33,689 nucleotides of DNA, taken from the NCBI GenBank assembly GCA_024680695.1, contig JAILBW010000065.1, positions 1 through 33,689 on the forward strand, in the 5' to 3' direction. Position 1 is the first letter of the stretch. Each line of letters opens with the position of its first letter. Positions 1 through 8,666 of the stretch are shown here, one piece after another. Under the pieces are notes generated by a model. The model was not told the origin of the DNA and did no database searches. It worked only from the letters and a program-made list of their open reading frames with translations. The DNA is from Bacteroidaceae bacterium (lineage in GTDB: Bacteria > Bacteroidota > Bacteroidia > Bacteroidales > Bacteroidaceae). A program made the position numbers and the translations under genes.

Positions 1-33
1 GTGCAAAGAATCCTCGACCAAAGGTCAGAGTAG

Positions 34-92
34 TGCAAACGAGTGGAATGACAAAGGAAATCCAAAGATTTCTTTTGGCATACCCGAGTGCA
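34..92. repeat. Imperfect palindrome / hairpin at the left edge
   Basis: CAAAGGAAATC (52-62) - CAAA - GATTTCTTTTG (67-77), one non-WC pair, flanked by TGCA(34-37)...CGAGTG and CCGAGTGCA. Confidence 0.6.
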
Positions 93-201
93 GCCTCATC
101 TTCGTCCGTCTTTCTGTGCCACAACGTGAGAAAATGGACAAAAACCGCAATTTGGCAGAAAGAATTGACGAAACTTGGCCTGCGGAACGAGTTTTTTTCT
201 T

Positions 202-209
202 TAACTTTG
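202..209 (+). promoter_or_regulatory. Bacteroidetes-type -7 box (TAnnTTTG): TAACTTTG
   Basis: TTTTTTTCTTTAACTTTGC about 20 bp before ATG at 230; matches the Bacteroidetes -7 consensus TAnnTTTG. Confidence 0.6.
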
Positions 210-229
210 CTGACGTAAAACAGCAAAAG

Positions 230-1765
230 ATGAATACGAGGAAGACATTCTGCCCCTTTTTTTTCGTCCTTTTCCTTGCAGCCTGCCAGCATTGTGAGGA
301 GAGTCCACGCAAATCCGAGCCTGCTCCGGGAGTCCACAATTCGCCCAGTTGCATGCCAGAATACACCCTGCCCGACGGATGCGACTCACTCCTTTCGATA
401 GCCTGCGCAGCGTATCGAGCCGGCGACATGCAGCGCGCCATCGATGCCGACACGCAAGGACTTGCCGTTGCCCGTAAAGCCGGCAACAAAGTGGCAGAGG
501 CCCTGTTCCTGTTCAACAGCGGCGCTTGCCAGACTTGGCTGGAACAGGTGGACGAAGGCCTGGGACGGATGCAGAAAGCCATGAGCGTACTGACGAGACA
601 AAGCGACTCAGCCACACTGCTGCGCCTGCCATCGTTGTGGCAGGAAATGGCCAGTGCATACATTGCGGCCGAACGTCCCGATAGTGCCATTGCAGCCTGC
701 CTCCAGCGCGAGGAAGCCATCGCAAAAGCCGCTGCCTGCACAGCCGACGACAGCATCATCGACCGCCAACGAGGGCAGAACGCAGTTATGCTGGCCACAC
801 TCTACGACCATTGCGGTCAGACCGCCCTGAGCCGTCAGGCAATTCAGCGTTTCAACGAAACACGATATGCCCTCACCGCCGAAGGAGCGCACGGCCTTCT
901 CGACTACTACAACAGCACCGAGCAGGAGGATGCCTACATCGAAACCTTTCGCAGAGCCCGGGCCTACTTCGGCAACGATACGGTGAACGAGCGCTACCGC
1001 GATGAACTGGAGTTCCTGCTGAATGCCTATTACTGGAAAGACGACATCGACGGAGTGGCCCATACCGCAGGGAGTATCGTGCAACTCACTGAGGAACTGG
1101 CCAAACGCCGGATACAGGATGCCTCGCTGGAATGGCAAGAGCGTTTCAGACTCTCGGAGGCACAACAAAGTATCGAACGCGAACGCCAGCGGCATCGCAC
1201 CATTCTCTCGATAGGCATTGTGGCGGGGAGTGCGCTGCTTCTGATTATCCTTATCCTTCTATGGAATGGGCACCGACTTCGGCGCAAGAATCTGGTTCTC
1301 ACACGGCAGGCGCTGCGCGCAGTAACTCTCGAGGAAATGCTCTCCGCGCGCCGAAGTGCCCGTCAGCCGAAGCCAGTGGAGAGCGACGAAACCATATTGG
1401 AACGAATCGGCGAATGGCTCGACACCGACGACAACTTCCTTCAGAAACTCACCATCCGGGATGCGGCCCAAGCAATAGGCTCCACCCAGAAACGCATTGT
1501 CGAAGCCTTTGCATCGAAGGGCGGTGAGGGTGGTTTCAACGAGATCATCACCCAGAAACGCATCAACCGCGCCTGCCTGCTCATTCAGCGCGAGACCAAC
1601 TACACCATCGAGGCCATAGCGAAGTTCTCGGGCTTCCCCTCCGTGCGCACCTTCTATCGGAAGTTTCAGCAAAGCATCGGCCTCACCCCGACAGAGTATC
1701 GCGAGAGTCTCAAGAAACTGCAGGAATCAAGCTCGGATGCGAGCACCGCTCCGACAGAAAACTGA
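230..1765 (+). CDS. Lipoprotein/membrane-anchored TPR regulator with C-terminal AraC-type HTH
   Basis: Preferred start ATG at 230 (MNTRKTFCPFFFVLFLAACQ, lipobox-like) just downstream of a TAACTTTG -7 box at 202-209; TPR-like helices; TM segment (TILSIGIVAGSALLLIILILLW); C-terminal ITQKRINRACLLIQRETNYTIEAIAKFSGFPSVRTFYRKFQQSIGLTPTEYRE is an AraC-type HTH. Confidence 0.85.
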   Translation: MNTRKTFCPFFFVLFLAACQHCEESPRKSEPAPGVHNSPSCMPEYTLPDGCDSLLSIACAAYRAGDMQRAIDADTQGLAVARKAGNKVAEALFLFNSGACQTWLEQVDEGLGRMQKAMSVLTRQSDSATLLRLPSLWQEMASAYIAAERPDSAIAACLQREEAIAKAAACTADDSIIDRQRGQNAVMLATLYDHCGQTALSRQAIQRFNETRYALTAEGAHGLLDYYNSTEQEDAYIETFRRARAYFGNDTVNERYRDELEFLLNAYYWKDDIDGVAHTAGSIVQLTEELAKRRIQDASLEWQERFRLSEAQQSIERERQRHRTILSIGIVAGSALLLIILILLWNGHRLRRKNLVLTRQALRAVTLEEMLSARRSARQPKPVESDETILERIGEWLDTDDNFLQKLTIRDAAQAIGSTQKRIVEAFASKGGEGGFNEIITQKRINRACLLIQRETNYTIEAIAKFSGFPSVRTFYRKFQQSIGLTPTEYRESLKKLQESSSDASTAPTEN

Positions 1766-1775
1766 CACAAAGAAA

Positions 1776-1818
1776 GGCTCCCCCTCGCCAAAGGCATAAA
1801 GCCTCGGGAGGGGGAGCC
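1776..1818. terminator. Bidirectional stem-loop between convergent genes
   Basis: Perfect 11-bp inverted repeat GGCTCCCCCTC (1776-1786) / GAGGGGGAGCC (1808-1818) between a plus gene ending at 1765 and a minus gene ending at 1849. Confidence 0.75.
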
Positions 1819-1848
1819 ACTCTCATCTGATGGATTCAGTTTCCCCTT

Positions 1849-2868
1849 TTAGCGAACGTAGTATTTCCTACCCTTTTCAATATAGAGTCCACGAGGCAGT
1901 CTGCCAGCAGGCATCTTGCGACCCGTCAGGTCGTAGATGGCATCGATGCCCTTTGTCCTGTCCGCTTCGTCTTGAACCATCTCGACGCCCGTCGCATTCA
2001 GATACTTGCCGTCTTCTTTGATGACAACACCATGCGTCGGATCGAGCACTGGCCGCTTATCCTCGCCAATGGTCTGATACCACACCTGCGTCGGACGCTC
2101 AGCCTGCAGCAGATAGGCAGCCTCGCCACTCTCGAACTGTTCTTCCGTGAGAGCTGTGCCCTGAAGCGTGGCCACCGGAACGAGATAATAGCAGTTCGTG
2201 AACTTCGTCAGTTCGGAAGATGACTGGCGCACAAGTGTCGAGCTGTTTACGGGACTGGCCTCATAGATGGTAGCTACCATGGTGTTCTGCACCTCGAGCG
2301 GCGATTTATTCCAGCCCACCAGACCACCAGTGTTGGCAGCATTGGGAGCCTCGACCTTGCCTACGAAGGCACAGTCGCGGATGACGCAGGTACCGGTCAC
2401 ATCGCGGTTGTCGGCGCAGAAACCGGAGATACTCGAGTCGCCGCTGTAGCTGGACTTCAGCGTCACGCTACTGTAAACGCGCTCCAGCACGAAGGGCTTC
2501 TCCTTGTTGTTGGTAATGAGCGAAGTAATCTTACGATAACCGCCGCCATCGACGGTGCCTGCAAGCTTCAAGTCGTGCACGGAAATGCCTCGCGTCTCCA
2601 GAATGGGAGAATATCCGTCGCGATCGGTGGCTTTCAGGTAGTATGTCAGTGTGTGGCCCTGTCCGTCAATCTCTCCGGAGAACAGATTGAGAGGCGTCAT
2701 TTCCGTAGCGCTCAGGTCGATGTCGGCCGTCAGGCGCACCTTGGCAGTACTCTCTCCGCCGTTCACCTGCTTGGTGAAGTAAGCCCAGTGAGCCACGCTG
2801 TTCACTTCGTAGTAGCCATCCTTCTTCTCGGGCAGCAGGAAGCCGAAAGAGGCATTCATCTTCTCCAT
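1849..2868 (-). CDS. C-terminal fragment of frameshifted surface beta-helix (GLUG-like) protein with secretion-type C-terminal tail
   Basis: DGYYEV...LTADIDLS...IDGQGHTL module continues the upstream ORF; ends IYDLTGRKMPAGRLPRGLYIEKGRKYYVR. No signal peptide. The same frame stays open upstream to about 2990 (AYYLDAESYATYYDLLKEIEDAYEAGSYTTDEALKAMEKMNASFG). Confidence 0.75.
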   Translation of the reverse strand: MEKMNASFGFLLPEKKDGYYEVNSVAHWAYFTKQVNGGESTAKVRLTADIDLSATEMTPLNLFSGEIDGQGHTLTYYLKATDRDGYSPILETRGISVHDLKLAGTVDGGGYRKITSLITNNKEKPFVLERVYSSVTLKSSYSGDSSISGFCADNRDVTGTCVIRDCAFVGKVEAPNAANTGGLVGWNKSPLEVQNTMVATIYEASPVNSSTLVRQSSSELTKFTNCYYLVPVATLQGTALTEEQFESGEAAYLLQAERPTQVWYQTIGEDKRPVLDPTHGVVIKEDGKYLNATGVEMVQDEADRTKGIDAIYDLTGRKMPAGRLPRGLYIEKGRKYYVR

Positions 2869-2935
2869 GGCCTTCAGTGCTTCGTCTGTGGTGTAAGAAC
2901 CGGCCTCGTAGGCATCCTCGATTTCCTTCAGCAGG

Positions 2936-5900
2936 TCATAGTATGTAGCATAGCTCTCGGCATCGAGATAGTATGCTCTGCGGGTCGAGTTTGCTCGTCA
3001 GGTCGTACATCATCCGATAGGCTTTCTTGCCCTCGAAGATATCGGAGAAGGCTTTCGAGAATTTCCCGATGAGTGCATAGCGGGCGGCGATGTCCGTGGT
3101 GTTGCCGACCTCGTCCAGCAGGTTGCGCAGTTCGGTCCTGAGTGCTTGGCTGAAGTTGGGAGCCAGTGCATAGTTTCCATCGGTAACCACTTCGTAGTTG
3201 TTCAGGATGGTGTTGGCGCGGATGACCTGTGCGTCCAGCACTCGGGCAACGCCATCGCCAGCCTCGTTCATCTCGCCCAGATAGTAGAGACGAGCGTCGG
3301 CGAAGCAAGTCAGGTTGTTGCTCACACCATTGTTATCCACACGAAGGCCCAGAGTGAGCTTGCCGTCGGTCACATTCACCAGGATGCGGTTTACATAGCG
3401 TCCGCCCTTGTAGGCATAGCTGGCACCAGTCTCATGCGAAGGCACGTAGAATTCGTCGCCGTCCATCGTGAACTGCATCTTAAAGTCGTAGGGCAGATTG
3501 TTGGGGTTCTGAATCCAGCAGTTCTCGCCGTCCCGAGCCTCCGAAGCTGCCAGTGCATCCTCGTTTACGGCCATGATGGGCACCTCGTTGTCGCCGGCAT
3601 AGAGAGTGGCGGCATAGTTGGTGTTGAGCACATTGTCCAGCGAGCGGTTTGTGAAGTGGAAGCCGTTGAGCACCAGTTCATAGACGCCGTTCTTCACACC
3701 ATTGAGCGTCTGGTAGCGATTCATCGTACCGCCATAGCAGAAGCCTACAGGCATGGCACCGGCCTTGCTCGGCGTATTGCCTCCCTTGCCGCTCCATCCG
3801 CTGTAGTTTTCAGCGAAGTTGGCGTTTACGAGCAGGTTCGTAACCTCCGAGCCAGCCGTAGCGTTGGCAGCAATCACCCTCAGCAACCATGTATCAATGC
3901 GCTTGATCTCGGCCTGCAGTTCGGCTGCAGAGAGTTCTTCGCGATCCAGAATGTAGGCCGACTCGCCATAGGGATTCTCATCGCTGGGTGCGCCTTCGCC
4001 TTGCAGATAGTCCTGAAGTGCATCGCACATCGGGCCCTGCAGTTCGGGATGAGCCTCCAGATAGGCCTTCATCTCCTCTACCTTATTAATATAGGACTGA
4101 TAGGCGGCAGCACTGGCATCGAGTGTTGCCTTCGACTTCATCAGTTCATTGTATGCTGCAGCTATCTCGGCCAGGGTGGTGAGATTGCCGGCAGCCTGGG
4201 CCTGAGCCACATAGGCTTCCTTCAGCGACTTCTGGGCCTTCATGTCGGCCACATATTCGGCGCCCGACTCGCTCAACACCGGGCGAAGCTCGGTGACGTC
4301 ACCGTTCACCACACAGCCGTATTCGCCGTTCACACAGTACACTACGCCGTGAGCATTGTTGAAGGTGGGATGAACATCCTCGCCGAGCGTCTGGTACCAC
4401 ACTACATTGGCAAACTGGTTTCCATTCAGGCGGAATGTCAGTTCGCCATTGCTTGCCATTTCCTCCGTCAAGGCTGTGAGCTGTCCCTTGCTGGAGAAGC
4501 TGTTCTTTACGGTAGCCGAGCCTCGGTAGGCCACTGATGAGCCATCCACTCCGCTCACTGCGGCCGTTGCCCAGCAGTTGGTCACCTTACCGTTCTGCAA
4601 CCAGCCGGAGAGTTGTGCGCTCTCACTGGCTCCCTTGACGGTGCCCGTCACATAACAGTTGGTCATAACAGGAGAGGCTTCGCTGCTCATATTGCAGCCG
4701 AAGATGCCGCCGGCGTTCTGGGCCGAAGCAGTTACAGAGCCTTCGTTTCCAAGACATTCCATCGTCACCGTACCGCTGCCGCTGGATCCGCCGATAAGGC
4801 CCACGTAAGCTTTTCCGCTGATGGAGCACGTTTCGTCGAGCACAAAATTCTTCACTACAACGCCCTCAGCCACACGGCCGAACATTCCTGCGTAATCGTC
4901 TCCAGTCTCCACGGTTAGGTTGCTGATAACGTGGCCCTGGCCATCGAAGGTGCCCTGATAGGCAACCCCAGAGCCGATGGGCTTGAAGGTTGCGTTGGCA
5001 TCGCTCATGTCGATGTCGGCCGTCAGTCGCGCACCGGCGTTTTTCTTGCCGCCATTCACACAGCTGGCAAACCACGACAGGGCATAGCCGTCGGCAATCT
5101 CGAAGTAGCCATCCTCGCCAGCCACAAGATAGTCGGGCTGGGCAAAGAGACAGTTCACGCAGAAACCATGCTGGAATTCGTGTTCCTGACGTTTACCAGC
5201 CTGTGCCGCATCGTTGGTGTATCCGCCACCGCCGCTCGTCGTACCGTCGCAGTTCACGTTGGCTGTCGAATATACCCTCGGATGGCTGGGGTTGGGAATG
5301 GGGAAGGCATCCTCGCTCAGCGACTGGTAGTAGGCCAAAGCGGTCTGGTCGCCGTTCAGCAGGAAGCACAATTCACCGCTGGCCACCTGCTCGGCCGTAA
5401 TCTCGGTGCAGTCGGCCGACACATTGGCAAAGCGCGATGTGTTCAGATAGTAGCAGTTGGTGTACACTGCGTTCTCAGGTTTGCGGTTGAAGGTGTTGTT
5501 GTCATTGTCGGCCAGCTGATAGCGACCCATCACGACGCAGTTCGTCACCTGCACGCCGGGCTTGCTCATGTAGCCCACCAGACCGCCGCACTTGAAGGCC
5601 TCGGGGCCTACCAGACTGCCGGCAAAGATGCAGTTCTCGACCACCGACGGCGTCTTGATGCGTCCAATCATACCGCCGCTCGTAGCATCGCCCACACAGG
5701 AGGTGGTGATGTCCACCGTACTCCAGCAGTTGCGCAGCGTCGATTCGTACATATCGCCCACGATGCTGGCAGCCAGTTTGTTCGAGGCCTTTACCGTGCC
5801 CTTGGCACCCAGGTTCTCGATTACGGCGCCGTTCTGCAGGAACTTGAAGATGGCGATGCCCTGCTCGTCGGCCGCATTGATATTGACCGTAATGGTGTGA

Positions 5901-6148
5901 TACTGTCCGTCGAAGTGACCTTCGTAGGTGGACACCATGCAGTCCTCGTTGAAGCCGTCGAGGTCGGCCATCAATCGTCCGTTAATCTTCACCTGACCAT
6001 CCTTGACCGCGTTGGCAAAGGCCTTGAAGTCGTCGATGGAAGTGATTTCGTAGTAGCCGTCCGTCTGCTTCAGTTCGGACAACTCCTTGCCGTAGCTGCG
6101 GCTTTGGGCACCGGCAAACAGCGCTAACGCCATTGCGCAGACCCTCAC
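2936..6148 (-). CDS. Large secreted surface protein with GLUG-like beta-helix modules (N-terminal part, frameshifted)
   Basis: Signal-like VRVCAMALALFAGAQS; two DGYYEI/DGYFEI modules with FDGQYHTI/FDGQGHVI, each ending SGELCFLLNG...YQSLSED / NGELTFRLNG...WYQTLGEDVHP..HGVVY; ends abruptly at 2936 where the next ORF continues in another frame. Confidence 0.75.
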   Translation of the reverse strand: MRVCAMALALFAGAQSRSYGKELSELKQTDGYYEITSIDDFKAFANAVKDGQVKINGRLMADLDGFNEDCMVSTYEGHFDGQYHTITVNINAADEQGIAIFKFLQNGAVIENLGAKGTVKASNKLAASIVGDMYESTLRNCWSTVDITTSCVGDATSGGMIGRIKTPSVVENCIFAGSLVGPEAFKCGGLVGYMSKPGVQVTNCVVMGRYQLADNDNNTFNRKPENAVYTNCYYLNTSRFANVSADCTEITAEQVASGELCFLLNGDQTALAYYQSLSEDAFPIPNPSHPRVYSTANVNCDGTTSGGGGYTNDAAQAGKRQEHEFQHGFCVNCLFAQPDYLVAGEDGYFEIADGYALSWFASCVNGGKKNAGARLTADIDMSDANATFKPIGSGVAYQGTFDGQGHVISNLTVETGDDYAGMFGRVAEGVVVKNFVLDETCSISGKAYVGLIGGSSGSGTVTMECLGNEGSVTASAQNAGGIFGCNMSSEASPVMTNCYVTGTVKGASESAQLSGWLQNGKVTNCWATAAVSGVDGSSVAYRGSATVKNSFSSKGQLTALTEEMASNGELTFRLNGNQFANVVWYQTLGEDVHPTFNNAHGVVYCVNGEYGCVVNGDVTELRPVLSESGAEYVADMKAQKSLKEAYVAQAQAAGNLTTLAEIAAAYNELMKSKATLDASAAAYQSYINKVEEMKAYLEAHPELQGPMCDALQDYLQGEGAPSDENPYGESAYILDREELSAAELQAEIKRIDTWLLRVIAANATAGSEVTNLLVNANFAENYSGWSGKGGNTPSKAGAMPVGFCYGGTMNRYQTLNGVKNGVYELVLNGFHFTNRSLDNVLNTNYAATLYAGDNEVPIMAVNEDALAASEARDGENCWIQNPNNLPYDFKMQFTMDGDEFYVPSHETGASYAYKGGRYVNRILVNVTDGKLTLGLRVDNNGVSNNLTCFADARLYYLGEMNEAGDGVARVLDAQVIRANTILNNYEVVTDGNYALAPNFSQALRTELRNLLDEVGNTTDIAARYALIGKFSKAFSDIFEGKKAYRMMYDLTSKLDPQSILSRCRELCYIL

Positions 6149-6276
6149 GTAAGTTTTTACCAGACTTGTTTTGTGTTGTTAAGTTCATCTCGTCGCACAA
6201 CTGTGAATGATTCTCGTCGTTCCCTCCCGACTGTCCGCATCGCTGCCTGACAGCACGAAGGGGTGCGATGCCCGTC

Positions 6277-6319
6277 GGTTTATCCCTCCGAAGTGCGACG
6301 ATTATCGGAGGAGAAAACC
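6277..6319 (-). promoter_or_regulatory. 5'-leader hairpin of the minus-strand surface protein gene
   Basis: GGTTT-atc-CCTCCGA-(13 nt)-TCGGAGG-aga-AAACC: two stems separated by a symmetric 3-nt internal loop, between the predicted promoter (6332-6362) and the start (6188/6148). Confidence 0.5.
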
Positions 6320-6331
6320 AAACAGGCGACG

Positions 6332-6362
6332 CAAAATTAGCAAAAAAGCGTCACTATTCAAA
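6332..6362 (-). promoter_or_regulatory. Bacteroidetes-type promoter TTTG-N19-TAATTTTG (minus strand)
   Basis: Plus-strand CAAAATTA 6332-6339 and CAAA 6359-6362; reverse complement reads TTTG-N19-TAATTTTG. Confidence 0.65.
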
Positions 6363-6492
6363 CCGTTCTTCCAGCAATAATGGGAACAAAAGCCTCACTT
6401 GTTGTGCCAAATCAGCGCAGGAAGGCACATTATCCAGTTTTGGCAGGCGACAGAGACGGCTCCCTCACCAGAAAACAGCGTTTCGAGCGGCC

Positions 6493-6564
6493 TGACGTGA
6501 GTTCTGCCGAATGTCTTGACGTGGGTTCTGTCGAATGTCTTGACGTGGGTTCTGTCGAAAGCCT
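6493..6564. repeat. 24-bp tandem repeat, 3 copies
   Basis: TGACGTGAGTTCTGCCGAATGTCT / TGACGTGGGTTCTGTCGAATGTCT / TGACGTGGGTTCTGTCGAAAGCCT. Confidence 0.9.
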
Positions 6565-6747
6565 GAAAACGCAGAGAGATGTTCCGTCATCCCTCCTCAA
6601 ATACAAAATGAGCGAGCAAGAGCCGGACACTTGTTTAAGGGCTATGCCAATCCAATGGAGCGGCAAGAGCCATCCGATCTTGCCCGAAGTTGGCCGAGTA
6701 GGGACAGAGGAAAAAGAGGTCAGCGAAGGCACCATTAGACAAAAGTT

Positions 6748-6774
6748 CAAATGCAAAATGCAAAATGCAAAATG
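6748..6774. repeat. 7-bp tandem repeat CAAAATG (3 exact copies plus one degenerate)
   Basis: CAAATG CAAAATG CAAAATG CAAAATG. Confidence 0.9.
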
Positions 6775-7253
6775 AATCCGAGTAGACCGAAAAGCACAAT
6801 ATTTATTTACAGAAAGCCTCACACAGATTGAAGCGAAAGGCGACAGGGACTTTTGCGAAGCGTCGTTCGAGGGGGAACAGCGTGCCGTTCGGGCCGATGC
6901 AACACTTAGTTCCGACCGATACAACCCGTTGTTTTTGCTCCAGAATCGCGTAAAATCGGCCAAAGCCTCACGAGACTCAGAAAAACGCCGTATTTTCGAT
7001 AACTGATTATCAGGTATTTCCGCATTCAGAAAAGCTTTTAAGGGTGAAAAATGGCGCATTTTGAGGCCAAAAACGCCACATTTTGGGGTAGGAGCGATGG
7101 AAGGGCATTCATTAGAAAACTTCCGTTTTCATTACATCATACGATTCTTTCAAGGCAATCGAGGGGAAACGGAAGGCCCTGTCGGGAGCGGCGGAAAACC
7201 TTAATTAAAATTAAAAACGCGCCTGCGCGTAAGGTTATGTCGGGAAAAAGTCG

Positions 7254-7261
7254 TAACTTTG
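7254..7261 (+). promoter_or_regulatory. Bacteroidetes -7 box TAACTTTG upstream of the efflux operon
   Basis: GGGAAAAAGTCGTAACTTTGC, 30 bp before ATG 7291. Confidence 0.6.
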
Positions 7262-7290
7262 CGCGGATTTTTAGCGAAGAAGAGAGAAAA

Positions 7291-8628
7291 ATGAAAGGAA
7301 AATTGCTTTTCGTCGTGCTGGCAAGCATGACATTCATTGCGGCCGGAGCACAGCAGGCGTGGAGCCTGCAGGACTGCATCGACCATGCGCTGCAGCACAA
7401 CATCCAAATCCAGAAGGGGCGCATCGGCGAAGACCAGGGCGAGGTGTCGCTCTGGCAGGATCGTGGGGCGCTGTTCCCAAGCCTGAGCTTCAGTACGAGT
7501 CAGTCGGCTGGCTACCGTCCCTTCGAGGAGACAACGGCTATCGTACAGAACGGGCAGGTGACGAATACGTCGAACAAGGTGACATACCAAGGCTCGTACG
7601 GACTGAACGCCAACTGGACCTTGTGGAACGGCGGCATCAACCGCAAGAATATCAAGGCGCAGGAGCTGCAGAACGAGATTACGGCGCTGGCCACCGAGCA
7701 GAGCGAGCTCACGATTCAGGAGCAGATAGCCCAGCTCTACGTACAGATAATGTACACAAAGGAGGCGCGCAAGGTGAACGAGAAGCTGCTGGAGACGGCG
7801 CAGAGCCAATACGACCGCGGCCGCGAGATGCTGGCACAGGGACAGATGGCGCGCGCCGACGTGGCTCAGCTGGAGGCACAGCTGAGCAGCGCAAAGTATG
7901 ACGTAACAAGCAGCGAATCACAGATTGCCAACTACAAGCGCCAGCTAAAGGCGCTCCTGGAACTGGACCTGACGACACCCTTCGACGTGGCTGGCGAAGT
8001 GCCGAACGACGAGAAGGTGCTGGCTGCCGTACCGAGTGCCGAGGAGGCCTACGAACGCGCATTGGCCTCAAGGCCCGAGATACGGAGTGCCGAGCTGAGT
8101 CTCGACGCGGCCGACATGCAGCTGGACATCGCCCGCCGCGGCTTCCTGCCCACCGTGGGAGTGAGTGCAGGAGTGGGCGACAGCCACTACAGCGCCAGCC
8201 CCTATGGCATCGGCAAGCAGATGAAACGCAACCTGAATGCCAGCGCCGGAGTGACGGTGAGTGTGCCCATCTTCGACAACCGCCGCAACCGCGCCAACGT
8301 GAAGCAGGCCAAGCTGCAGCGCGCCAACTCGCAGCTGGATCTGCAGGACCGGAAGAACACCCTGAGCAGCACCATCGAGCAGTACTGGATCAATGCCTGC
8401 ACCCAGCAGCAGAACTTCATTGCCGCACAGACGCGCGCCGCCAGCCAGCAAGTGAGCTACGACCTGCTGAACGAGCAGTTTGCCGCCGGGCTGAAGAGTG
8501 TGGTCGACGTCCTCGAGGGGCGCGACAACCTGCTCGCAGCCCAGCAGGCCATGCTGCAGAGCAAATACACCGCCCTGCTGAACGTTCAGCTGCTGAAGTT
8601 CTACTCGGGCGACAAGATCGATTTGTAA
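7291..8628 (+). CDS. TolC-family outer membrane efflux protein
   Basis: Start ATG 7291 with signal peptide MKGKLLFVVLASMTFIAAGAQQAWSLQDCIDHALQHNIQI; paired coiled-coil TolC repeats; first gene of a MacAB-like operon. Confidence 0.9.
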   Translation: MKGKLLFVVLASMTFIAAGAQQAWSLQDCIDHALQHNIQIQKGRIGEDQGEVSLWQDRGALFPSLSFSTSQSAGYRPFEETTAIVQNGQVTNTSNKVTYQGSYGLNANWTLWNGGINRKNIKAQELQNEITALATEQSELTIQEQIAQLYVQIMYTKEARKVNEKLLETAQSQYDRGREMLAQGQMARADVAQLEAQLSSAKYDVTSSESQIANYKRQLKALLELDLTTPFDVAGEVPNDEKVLAAVPSAEEAYERALASRPEIRSAELSLDAADMQLDIARRGFLPTVGVSAGVGDSHYSASPYGIGKQMKRNLNASAGVTVSVPIFDNRRNRANVKQAKLQRANSQLDLQDRKNTLSSTIEQYWINACTQQQNFIAAQTRAASQQVSYDLLNEQFAAGLKSVVDVLEGRDNLLAAQQAMLQSKYTALLNVQLLKFYSGDKIDL

Positions 8629-8666
8629 AGGACAGCTCAATGATAATCGGAAAATAAAAATACAAG

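Noticed and set aside
1849-2868. Independent gene start for the downstream surface ORF
   Set aside because: No signal peptide or promoter; its frame continues upstream of the M and joins the 2936-6148 ORF, so it is better read as a frameshifted remainder.
3146-4537. 463-aa plus-strand ORF
   Set aside because: Antisense to the surface protein gene; low-complexity V/H/G composition typical of reverse-complement reading; no domain.
4931-6127. 398-aa plus-strand ORF
   Set aside because: Antisense shadow of the same surface protein gene.
6493-6564. Possible CRISPR array
   Set aside because: Units are contiguous 24-bp tandem copies without unique spacers.
6430-7059. 209-aa minus-strand ORF in the repeat spacer
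   Set aside because: Runs through the 24-bp and CAAAATG repeats; no signal, domain or promoter; likely spurious.
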